Of a stretch of 40,149 nucleotides of DNA, positions 16,400 to 23,384 are shown piece by piece. How positions within the stretch are numbered: the stretch's first letter is position 1; each line of letters starts with the position of its first letter. The stretch covers positions 1 through 40,149 of the forward strand of contig CAZOMV010000052.1 of the NCBI GenBank assembly GCA_964580995.1. The letters are read 5' to 3'. The notes below the pieces were generated by a model. The model was not told the origin of the DNA, did not search any database, and was given only the letters and a program-made list of their open reading frames with translations. A program made the translations under genes and the position numbers. The stretch comes from JAKJEP01 sp964580995 (lineage in GTDB: Bacteria; Planctomycetota; Phycisphaerae; Sedimentisphaerales; SM23-30).

Positions 16400-18458
16400 A
16401 CGGATTCGTATTGACGGTTTTATACGTAATCACCGCCGCGCCCGGCTGTTCCAGGATCTCCACCGGCAGGCCTTTTTCCATTAGTTCCTTACCGGTCAGG
16501 CGGAGCGTCTGGTCGGAATCGAGATTGGTCAGTTCATAGGCAGTATCCGGAATCAGGCCATGTAATTTCAAATCGATGCCATAGAATGGATTCTGGGGAC
16601 GGCGGAAGGCCTGGATAAAACCACGGCCCTGCTCCGGGCGGTCAAACTGCCAGGCCAGCCAGACATCACTGCCCGTGGCATACGGGGTCAGGGGATAATA
16701 ATCCCCATAATAATCCGGGGCGAATTCCCGCCACTGGGCCAGCAGGGTTCGCATCCGTTCATAGTCCAGATTCGTATTGCGGGCATCGCAATTTAAAACA
16801 ATCGAAGGGTAGGTATTGCTGCGGAAATGATAGCGGTCCAGCGACAGGGCACCGGAACCAAAATAGGGAACCCAGAAGAACAGGCCGTAACTATGGCATT
16901 GCATCCCAACCGGTTCATAGGCATAATCGCTGCGCCACAGCGGGACCGAACGCTGCAAGGTTTCCAGATCGATCCGCCGGCCGCCCGAAGAACAGGTATC
17001 GATCAGCATGTCCGGCTTGAGGGCCAGCAGGTCATCCCAGAATTGCAGATACCCCTCGATATACCGGATTTCCGTGATCCCCTGGCGATCCCCGGCATCG
17101 TTGGCCCGCCAGAACGGCAGCGGCTCGATATTGAAATCCTGCCGGTAGAGGTCGATACCCTGCTCTTTGATCAGTTTGGCATAGTGATTGAAGACCCAGT
17201 TTCGAGCTTCTTCCTTACCCAGGTCCAGCAGAAAGCGGCCTTCCAGTTTTTGTCCCTGGTTAATGGTCTGCTCGATGCCGGGCACTTGCGGCGGCTGGAG
17301 CAGCCACTGGGGATGATTCTCATACAGCCAGGAACCGGTCCAGATGTGTTCCGGTTCAAACCAGACGATGGTTTTGACTCCTTGGGCGTGGGCATGATCG
17401 CTGATCGGCCGCAGGCCGCGGGGAAACCGGGCCGGGTCCGGCTCCCACTGATCCACCACCAACCCGCCCCACTTCGGCTCAATGAGGTACCAGCCGGCAT
17501 CCATCCACCAGTAATCCAATTTGACGCCTTCTTCCAGGTACCGGTCGATGAACAGGATTTGCGTGGCTTCGGTGGCCTGGGTCATTTCGCCGTAATATTG
17601 CGAGCTGGCCGCCTCCAGCAGCGGAGGCAGGGGCTGGCCGGCCAGGCGCGGAAGATTATGCTCGATCATCCAGCGGCGCCAGAGATTCTGGCCCCGCAGC
17701 CAATCGCCGTCATAAAATAATAATACCATTTTGGGGCTGCGCACCTGCTCACCGGGCAGCAGCTTGAAATGAGTTAATTCCTGTCCGGCCCAGAGATGCA
17801 TCCCTTTCCGCGGTTCCGCCTGCATTTGCATCTTCCACTGCCCCGACCAGCCGACCACCGCGATCAGGCCGCCCTCGGAAGAGGAAAGATTGAAAAAGGG
17901 AAAATTCTGGTCCGTCGGGCGACCGCCATAGGGTGCGAAGGCGGCGGGCTGATCCGAGGGTACCTCCATGCTCAGCGGGCGGTAGGATTCTACGCCCCGG
18001 CCGTCACCCAGACTGTAATGCAGCGTATGTTTTTCTTCTTTTCCGGCGGCCCAATAAAAATCCAGCGGCAGAATATCCTGTAAAATCGGGGTATCCGTTT
18101 GAGAAGTGTTTTGGAAATACAAGGTCCATTCCACCACGGGAAAATCCCGCCAGCTTACTATTTCACAGCGGACTTCCAGGCCAGTCTGGCTGTCCAGGGC
18201 TTTCCAGATAAGACGGCTGCGATTCTCATCCCGATCTTCCCTTGCTTTGGAAATTTTCCAGGAGCCAATCAGGTCGCGGGAAGCTGTTTGATTATAGACA
18301 AAGGAGAAGGGCAGCGGATCGGCCGTTTCCGTCATTTGAGCAACCAGCCAGGCATCCCTGCACTGCATTTCATCCGGTGTCGGGACCACCGCCAGAACCG
18401 ACGTACTTAAAAAACACATACACCATAAAATGGGAAGATATTGTCTGCATTTCATCAT
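16398..18458 (-). CDS. Secreted GH36 alpha-galactosidase
   Basis: A 686-residue glycoside hydrolase that should release terminal alpha-linked galactose from oligo- or polysaccharides. An N-terminal signal peptide (core YLPILWCMCFLSTSVLA) predicts export. A beta-rich N-terminal domain is followed by the barrel with DYWWMDAGWY, VWFEPEHI and LYRQDFN, where Asp441 is the expected nucleophile, then CSSGGRRIDLETL and WRSDYAYEP, where Asp511 is the expected acid/base. The motif reads RQDFN rather than the KWDMN of classical MelA-like enzymes, which fits a separate GH36 branch. A C-terminal beta domain closes the protein. It is transcribed towards P3 and shares the terminator region. Its product, galactose, is what the symporter-kinase-mutarotase operon downstream would use. 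Confidence 0.93.
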   Translation of the reverse strand: MMKCRQYLPILWCMCFLSTSVLAVVPTPDEMQCRDAWLVAQMTETADPLPFSFVYNQTASRDLIGSWKISKAREDRDENRSRLIWKALDSQTGLEVRCEIVSWRDFPVVEWTLYFQNTSQTDTPILQDILPLDFYWAAGKEEKHTLHYSLGDGRGVESYRPLSMEVPSDQPAAFAPYGGRPTDQNFPFFNLSSSEGGLIAVVGWSGQWKMQMQAEPRKGMHLWAGQELTHFKLLPGEQVRSPKMVLLFYDGDWLRGQNLWRRWMIEHNLPRLAGQPLPPLLEAASSQYYGEMTQATEATQILFIDRYLEEGVKLDYWWMDAGWYLIEPKWGGLVVDQWEPDPARFPRGLRPISDHAHAQGVKTIVWFEPEHIWTGSWLYENHPQWLLQPPQVPGIEQTINQGQKLEGRFLLDLGKEEARNWVFNHYAKLIKEQGIDLYRQDFNIEPLPFWRANDAGDRQGITEIRYIEGYLQFWDDLLALKPDMLIDTCSSGGRRIDLETLQRSVPLWRSDYAYEPVGMQCHSYGLFFWVPYFGSGALSLDRYHFRSNTYPSIVLNCDARNTNLDYERMRTLLAQWREFAPDYYGDYYPLTPYATGSDVWLAWQFDRPEQGRGFIQAFRRPQNPFYGIDLKLHGLIPDTAYELTNLDSDQTLRLTGKELMEKGLPVEILEQPGAAVITYKTVNTNP

Positions 18459-18602
18459 CAGGATTTCCTTTCATTTACAACTAACTACGGTTTTGCAAAA
18501 TGGAGATTAGGCATAACCATTATTATCATTGCCCTATAGTAGTAACTCACCCGGTTATGTCAAAATCTTTTGGGGCAATCCTGCCCTTTTTAAGCGTTGC
18601 CG
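18459..18602. promoter_or_regulatory. Control region upstream of the GH36 gene
   Basis: A 25-base motif at 18490-18514 (beginning GTTTTGCAAAATGGAG) matches 23 of 25 bases of the sequence at 13528-13552 before P3. It lies about 30-55 bases upstream of the GH36 start and is a candidate shared operator. No clear -10/-35 pair for the GH36 gene was found on the minus strand. The rest of the stretch holds no gene. Confidence 0.5.
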
Positions 18603-18744
18603 TTGGAATATTGTGCAACCTGTTGTATAATAAGGTGTTAAGAGCAGGTTTTTGAGATCGACATGGTTTGGCGATTCAGAGGATTTCCCCCGGATATGGG
18701 AAAATTTGGTTGTGCTTGCAAAATAGTAAGTGGGCAGATAGAAT
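18603..18744 (+). promoter_or_regulatory. Two tandem sigma-70-like promoters for the small-protein/bioB operon
   Basis: The distal promoter is TTGGAA (18603-18608), 17 bp, TATAAT (18626-18631). The proximal promoter is TTGCAA (18716-18721), 17 bp, TAGAAT (18739-18744). Both point at the gene starting at 18801. The leader from the distal promoter would be about 160 bases and contains no obvious riboswitch. Confidence 0.65.
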
Positions 18745-18800
18745 TGGATGGTTGTAGTTACGCTGGAAAATTTTATTATTGTTAACAAATTGGAGAAATT

Positions 18801-19043
18801 ATGCGAAAAGGGGTTTTGCGAAGGTTGTTTGTTTTTTTTGTGGGTATGTTTTTGAGTCTGGGGGTGCTGCTGGGGAGTGCCTCTGGTCAGCCGGGGCAGT
18901 ATGGCCAGCCGAGTGCGCCACAGGATAGTATTGCGGCGGACCAGCGGCCGTGGAAGGGATTTCCGTGGCTGATAGGGGTGGGATTGATGGCGATTACCCT
19001 GATGGTAAGTTTTAAGGATGCCAAAAAGACGCATCTGGACTAA
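18801..19043 (+). CDS. Small exported/membrane protein, 80 residues, unknown function
   Basis: An 80-residue protein with an N-terminal signal-like segment (RLFVFFVGMFLSLGVLLGSASG), a short polar linker rich in Gln, Pro and Gly, and a second hydrophobic segment (GFPWLIGVGLMAITLMV) followed by the charged tail SFKDAKKTHLD. It may be a membrane protein with two segments, or a processed protein anchored once. GGAGA sits 4 bases before the ATG. It heads a four-gene run that ends with bioB. I do not know a function, and a link to biotin synthesis is not implied by sequence. Confidence 0.75.
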   Translation: MRKGVLRRLFVFFVGMFLSLGVLLGSASGQPGQYGQPSAPQDSIAADQRPWKGFPWLIGVGLMAITLMVSFKDAKKTHLD

Positions 19044-19150
19044 TAGCCCGGTGCAGGGCCTATGAAAATTGGTAATATCCAAGGCGATGGGGCGAACCCC
19101 ATCCTGCCGGGAAAGAAGTCGGTTTTAGCGGAAATTTGCGAGGTGTAGCC

Positions 19151-19504
19151 ATGAAAAATAAGAAAGATCGGTGGCTGGTGGTTTTGCTGTGCGTGAATGC
19201 ATTGCTGTTGACGGGGGTGGTGATGCACTATGTGGAGTTGCCGCAGGCGCAGGCGCAAACGGCACGGGCAGGCAATGCGGCGGGTGGGGAGTATTTTCTG
19301 CTGCCGGGCAGGATTCAATCTCAGTCGGGAGAGGTAGTCTGGGTTGTGGATGTGAGCAATCAACTGCTAACCAACTGCCTATACAATCGAAACCGGGGTG
19401 AGATTCAGTTTGGCGAGATCCTGGATCTCAATCAGGTGTACGATAACTTTTTAGTACCGGCTGTTCCGACTACTCCGGACAGTTCCGTGGTACCGGCACC
19501 ATAA
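19151..19504 (+). CDS. Small membrane-anchored protein, 117 residues, unknown function
   Basis: A 117-residue protein with one N-terminal membrane anchor (WLVVLLCVNALLLTGVVMHYV) and an extracytoplasmic beta-rich domain: GRIQSQSGEVVWVVD, then LLTNCLYNRNRGEIQFGEILDLNQVYD, then a Pro/Thr/Ser-rich tail. I chose the ATG at 19151, preceded by GAGGTG, over an in-frame TTG five codons earlier. The same layout recurs in the next gene, so the two are paralogues. No catalytic motif is visible. The domain could be a small binding or assembly module. Confidence 0.75.
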   Translation: MKNKKDRWLVVLLCVNALLLTGVVMHYVELPQAQAQTARAGNAAGGEYFLLPGRIQSQSGEVVWVVDVSNQLLTNCLYNRNRGEIQFGEILDLNQVYDNFLVPAVPTTPDSSVVPAP

Positions 19505-19519
19505 GAAAGGAGAAATTTT

Positions 19520-19876
19520 ATGATTTCGAAAAATACCGTAATCGGATTTCTGATTTTTTCGGCGGTTTTCCTTGTCTGCGTGCTGGTCCTCCAAAATACC
19601 ATGGAACCCCAGTCAGCCTATGGCAAGGCGGTGGGTATGCAGGGAAGTGGGTGTGTTGCAACAATCGCCCAGGTGGAAAGCGGCAGCGATGCGATCTGGA
19701 TGCTGAAGACGGATGCCCATTTATTGATGGCGTACCAAACGGATTCAAAGGGAAGGATCGTACTTTTAGGGGCGGTGGATCTGGAACAGATTTTTTCGCG
19801 GGCACGCCAAGGGCAGATAAACGAGACGCCGGCGGAAGAAGGCGGATCGGCTCCGGTTCCGCGCAGGAGAAGGTAG
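19520..19876 (+). CDS. Small membrane-anchored protein, paralogue of the preceding gene
   Basis: A 118-residue protein with an N-terminal anchor (FLIFSAVFLVCVLVLQ) and a domain that lines up with the preceding protein: AQVESGSDAIWMLKTDAHLL, then GRIVLLGAVDLEQIF. The C-terminus is Glu/Pro-rich and ends in RRRR. AAAGGAGAAA precedes the ATG. Its last codons carry the GGAGAAGG that appears to serve as ribosome-binding site for bioB, which begins one base after its stop, so the two are likely coupled. Unknown function. Confidence 0.75.
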   Translation: MISKNTVIGFLIFSAVFLVCVLVLQNTMEPQSAYGKAVGMQGSGCVATIAQVESGSDAIWMLKTDAHLLMAYQTDSKGRIVLLGAVDLEQIFSRARQGQINETPAEEGGSAPVPRRRR

Positions 19877-19877
19877 T

Positions 19878-20873
19878 TTGTCAGCAGTTCCAGGGAAAGC
19901 AGACGGGTCCGTTGGCAATCTGGCCCAGGCGGTTTTGGCAGGAGAACGAATCACGCGGGGGGAGGCTTTGCGTCTGCTGGCATTGAGGGGGGAGGATCGC
20001 TACGATTTGTTTTATTGGGCGAATCGGATCCGAAGGGAACGGGCGAGCACGGAGATTTCGCTTTGCAGTATCGCTTCGGCCCGGACGGGCCGGTGCAGTG
20101 AGGACTGCCGGTTTTGTGCGCAGTCGGGGCATTATCAGACACAGATTGAATCGCAGCAGATGAGCAGCCAGGATTTGCGGGCGGCGGCGGAGTCGGCGCG
20201 GAAGGCGGGAGCGCATTCGTTTGGGATTGTGTCCAGCGGGTATGGGCCGGCGGAGAGTGAGCTGGATCGGCTGGAAGAAGTTTTTCGGTATGTAGCCCAG
20301 ATGGGCGATCTGCAATGCTGCGCGTCGCTGGGGTGTCTGGATGGGGAGCAGGCCCGGCGGCTGCGGGCGATGGGGGTGCAGCGGTGCCATCACAACCTGG
20401 AGACGTCGCGGCGATTTTTTCCGGAGATTGTCAGTACGCACAGCTATGAGGTCCGGCTGGCCACGGTGCGAGCGGCCAAGGAAGCGGGGATGGAGGTGTG
20501 CAGCGGGGGGATTTTCGGGATGGGCGAAACGGCGGAGGACCGGGTGGATTTGGCGCTGGCCCTGCGGGAGCTGGAGGTGGATTGTGTGCCGATTAATTTT
20601 TTGAATCCGATACCGGGTACGCCTTTGGAGGGAACGGAGCCGCTGCGACCGATGACTGCGCTGCAGATTATCGCGATGTTCCGATTTGTGCTGCCGGATC
20701 AGCAGATTAAAGTGGCCGGGGGACGGGAGAAATGCCTGCGGGACCTGCAAAGCTGGATGTTTTACGCAGGGGCCAGCAGTTGCATGGTGGGCAATTATCT
20801 GACGACGGCGGGGCGGAATCTGGCGGATGATTTTCAGATGCTGGGGGATTTGGAGCTGCCGCTGGGGAGATAG
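19878..20873 (+). CDS. bioB: Biotin synthase
   Basis: A 331-residue radical SAM enzyme that inserts sulfur into dethiobiotin, the last step of biotin synthesis. The SAM-cluster cysteines CSEDCRFC are at residues 73-80 (C73, C77, C80), preceded by SIASARTGR. Further family blocks are HNLETSRRFFPEI, VCSGGIFGMGET, PINFLNPIPGTPL and the C-terminal GNYLTTAGR. No ATG is available at the N-terminus; I use the TTG at 19878, which has AGGAGAAGG just before it. No other bio genes are in the window, so the earlier steps are encoded elsewhere or dethiobiotin is acquired. It is last in a run with three small exported proteins. Confidence 0.96.
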   Translation: MSAVPGKADGSVGNLAQAVLAGERITRGEALRLLALRGEDRYDLFYWANRIRRERASTEISLCSIASARTGRCSEDCRFCAQSGHYQTQIESQQMSSQDLRAAAESARKAGAHSFGIVSSGYGPAESELDRLEEVFRYVAQMGDLQCCASLGCLDGEQARRLRAMGVQRCHHNLETSRRFFPEIVSTHSYEVRLATVRAAKEAGMEVCSGGIFGMGETAEDRVDLALALRELEVDCVPINFLNPIPGTPLEGTEPLRPMTALQIIAMFRFVLPDQQIKVAGGREKCLRDLQSWMFYAGASSCMVGNYLTTAGRNLADDFQMLGDLELPLGR

Positions 20874-20892
20874 TAATTCCTGTGCGATACCG

Positions 20893-20918
20893 GCCTGCCC
20901 ACGTTTCCGCGGGCAGGC
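20893..20918. terminator. Hairpin between convergent bioB and mutarotase genes
   Basis: GCCTGCCC (20893-20900) and GGGCAGGC (20911-20918) form a perfect 8-bp stem with a 10-base loop between the two stop codons. There is no strong U-tract on either side, so it is a weak or factor-dependent terminator at best. Confidence 0.45.
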
Positions 20919-20948
20919 ACATTCCGAAATACTATCAATCGATCCGTT

Positions 20949-22106
20949 TTACCTGGTTGAAAACCGGTACACGGTCTGGGAAGAATATTTTTCTCCGGGC
21001 CTCAAAATCGTGGAGGGGAAATCCGGATGATTCGGCGAATCGGGGTAATGCTGGGTCTCCAGGCAGAGGGCATAGCGATAGTTATATACCTTCCCGCCTT
21101 TACCCTTATGCTTGCCATCCAGGAAATTGCCCGAATAGAACTGCACGCCCGGCTCCGTGGTGGATACTTCCATCCGCCGGCCGCTGATCGGTTCATGCAG
21201 AGTGATGACTTTTGTCAGCGAATGGTCCTTTTTATTCAATACCCAGTTATGGTCATAGCCGCCGCCAAAGGCGATCTGTTCATCCTCCTTCTGATTGATC
21301 CTAGCCCCGACCGGCGCCGGTTTGGTAAAGTCCATCGGCGTCCCTTGCACCGGCCGCAGCTCGCCCGTTGGTATCAGGCCCTTGTCCACCACCGTAAACC
21401 GGTCCGCGTCAATCCACATCACATGCCCCAGGATATCCCCGCTGCCCTGGCCGGCCAGATTAAAATAGCTGTGATTGGTCAGATTCACCGGCGTAGCCTT
21501 ATCCGTCATCGCGGAATACTCGATGGACAGTTCGTTGGCATTGGTCAGATAGTAATACACCGTGACCGACAGATTGCCCGGATAGCCTTCCTCTCCATCC
21601 TTACTGAGATAGGTCAGCTTCACGCCAGTCGCATTTTTTTTCTGCACCGGCTCGCTCTTCCAGACCACCTTATCAAAGCCCTTGAGACCGCCATGCAGGT
21701 GATTTGCGTCATTGTTTATCGCCAGGGTGTATTCCACCCCATCCAGAGTAAACTTACCCTTGGCGATCCGGTTGCCGTAGCGGCCCACCACATTGCCGAA
21801 ATAGCTGTCGTTATACTGGATGTAATCCTCCAGCGTATCGAATCCCTGCACCACGTCCGCCATTTTGCCCTGCCGGTCCGGCACCCATAGGGAAACCACC
21901 GTCGCCCCGTAATTCGTAACGGTCATCTTCATACCGTTGGCATTGGTTAGCGTATAAAGAAATACCTCCTGACCGTCCACCATCCCGAATGTTTCTTCTA
22001 TCATCTGCAATTTTCCTTTACTATCTTTCTGATCTGTCGATCCGCAACCTGCCAAAACCACTGCCAGCAACAATACACTGAACCATTGGGTTGTTTTTGT
22101 CATCAT
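20949..22106 (-). CDS. galM: Galactose mutarotase (aldose 1-epimerase), lipoprotein
   Basis: A 385-residue aldose 1-epimerase that interconverts the alpha and beta anomers of galactose and related sugars. Catalytic blocks are present: NHLHGGLKGFDK (His136/His138), the histidine of NHSYFNL (His212) and the glutamate in TTEPGVQFYSGN (Glu318). Unlike the cytosolic enzyme of enterobacteria, it begins with a lipoprotein signal, with a lipobox VLAGC that places the lipidated cysteine at residue 21. It should therefore work outside the cytoplasm, next to sugar release and ahead of the symporter. GAAAGGAAAAAC precedes tandem ATG codons at 22106 and 22103. It is the last gene of the six-gene minus-strand operon, 24 bases after the kinase. 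Confidence 0.95.
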   Translation of the reverse strand: MMTKTTQWFSVLLLAVVLAGCGSTDQKDSKGKLQMIEETFGMVDGQEVFLYTLTNANGMKMTVTNYGATVVSLWVPDRQGKMADVVQGFDTLEDYIQYNDSYFGNVVGRYGNRIAKGKFTLDGVEYTLAINNDANHLHGGLKGFDKVVWKSEPVQKKNATGVKLTYLSKDGEEGYPGNLSVTVYYYLTNANELSIEYSAMTDKATPVNLTNHSYFNLAGQGSGDILGHVMWIDADRFTVVDKGLIPTGELRPVQGTPMDFTKPAPVGARINQKEDEQIAFGGGYDHNWVLNKKDHSLTKVITLHEPISGRRMEVSTTEPGVQFYSGNFLDGKHKGKGGKVYNYRYALCLETQHYPDSPNHPDFPSTILRPGEKYSSQTVYRFSTR

Positions 22107-22130
22107 GTTTTTCCTTTCGTAAAATAGAGA

Positions 22131-23366
22131 TTATAACACACTATCGATTATCCTGATACCATCGGTAACACTGCAAATATGCACCGCAAATTTGTCACCA
22201 TAGTCCGGATGGCTGCGCGGGTATCCGGTGGCCACCGCCTGCTGGAGCAGTTCCACCGCCTCCGCCCGCACGATGGCACCGGCCGCCCCCTTGTCGCCGC
22301 CGCCCAGCATCCGTTCACCCAGTACCCCCCCCACCGTCCGGGCAATATCGCACATGGTCTCCAGCTCCGGCCCCGAAATGTCATACTCATCCCGCAGGCC
22401 GATCCCGTCCGCGCGGAAGATCGAGCCGATCTTCTCTACCTCGCCGGCCTTCCAGGCCGCCATCATTTCATAAAACCGCTTTTGCGCCTTATATATATAC
22501 GTAAGGCGATCACAGAGATGCGGATGAGTTCCCTGGAAAGTTTGTAAAAGTTTTTGATACAGATCCTCCTTTTTCACATCGGCCAGAGAACGTATCGCAA
22601 ACTTCTTTTCCTGCGCCAGCTTCACCAACTGCTCACATTCGGCCCGGCGAACCTTATAAGTTGATTTTTCCAGTCCCGGCCGCACGGTGCCGGTATCCAG
22701 GCTGACGATCCGGAAATCCAAAGCACCCGCCCCCAGCGGGACATACTCGATGGAACGAGTTGCCGGCTGGTAATGCGTTCCCATGCCGGCTTTGGCAAAA
22801 TAGATCATGATCTGGTCGAGCTGGCCGCAGGGCGAGCCGATATACTCATTTTCCACCGCCTGGGCCATGTCGATAATCTTAAAATCATCTACACCCGAAA
22901 TGCCATTCACCTCAAACAGCGTCAAAATCAGATTGATGGTCAGTGAGGCGGAGCGGCTCATTCCGCCGCCGGGTATGTTGCCGTACAACACGGCGTCAAA
23001 GCCACGGGAGACGCCATACCCTTCCTTTTTCAGGATGTACGTCACCCCATACGGAAAACGCGCCCAGGAATCGTGCACCGTCCGCGGCGCCGGAATCTGT
23101 TCCGCCCGGAACGCCACCACCCCATCGTCCGGGAAATTCCCGCTGTAAAGCCGGATCGTCCCGCTGTCATTGGGCTTATATCCCAGCCAGATGAACCGGT
23201 CGGTACCCACCCCGAACAGTTCCGTGCCGTTATAATCTCCATGTTCCACCCCCAGACAAAACCGGGACGAGGTCCTGCGGATACATCCGCTGGAAATAGA
23301 CAGTTCCCGTTCGGCGGCGATGTTTTTTAAGTGACTCGCCGCTTCTCGATCATTATTTATATGCAA
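22131..23366 (-). CDS. galK: Divergent galactokinase-like GHMP kinase
   Basis: A 411-residue GHMP-family sugar kinase, most likely phosphorylating galactose at C1. Motif 1 reads SRFCLGVEHGDYNG instead of the usual GRVNLIGEHTDYNGG, but keeps the Arg, Glu, His and Asp that contact sugar. Motif 2, the phosphate loop, is GNIPGGGMSRSASL. The catalytic-base region is SPCGQLDQIM. Motif 3 is ERMLGGGDKGAAGA. No ATG fits the N-terminus: AAAGGAGGT at 23383-23375 lies 9 bases before an in-frame TTG at 23366, which I take as the start. The gene follows the symporter by 16 bases. A related sugar such as arabinose or galacturonate is a possible alternative substrate because of the changed motifs. Confidence 0.8.
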   Translation of the reverse strand: MHINNDREAASHLKNIAAERELSISSGCIRRTSSRFCLGVEHGDYNGTELFGVGTDRFIWLGYKPNDSGTIRLYSGNFPDDGVVAFRAEQIPAPRTVHDSWARFPYGVTYILKKEGYGVSRGFDAVLYGNIPGGGMSRSASLTINLILTLFEVNGISGVDDFKIIDMAQAVENEYIGSPCGQLDQIMIYFAKAGMGTHYQPATRSIEYVPLGAGALDFRIVSLDTGTVRPGLEKSTYKVRRAECEQLVKLAQEKKFAIRSLADVKKEDLYQKLLQTFQGTHPHLCDRLTYIYKAQKRFYEMMAAWKAGEVEKIGSIFRADGIGLRDEYDISGPELETMCDIARTVGGVLGERMLGGGDKGAAGAIVRAEAVELLQQAVATGYPRSHPDYGDKFAVHICSVTDGIRIIDSVL

Positions 23367-23384
23367 CGGAAGATACCTCCTTTT
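23364..23384 (-). promoter_or_regulatory. Strong ribosome-binding site fixing a TTG start of the kinase
   Basis: AAAAGGAGGT (23384-23375) is a near-perfect anti-16S match. The only in-frame initiation codon at proper distance is TTG at 23366-23364, nine bases further. A longer frame back to 23393 would overlap the symporter stop and place the start ahead of this site. Confidence 0.8.

Noticed and set aside
18638..18800. Riboswitch in the 160-base leader of the bioB operon
   Set aside because: No conserved riboswitch core or paired stem set was recognisable. bioB is usually controlled by BirA or BioR type operators, and no such palindrome was seen.
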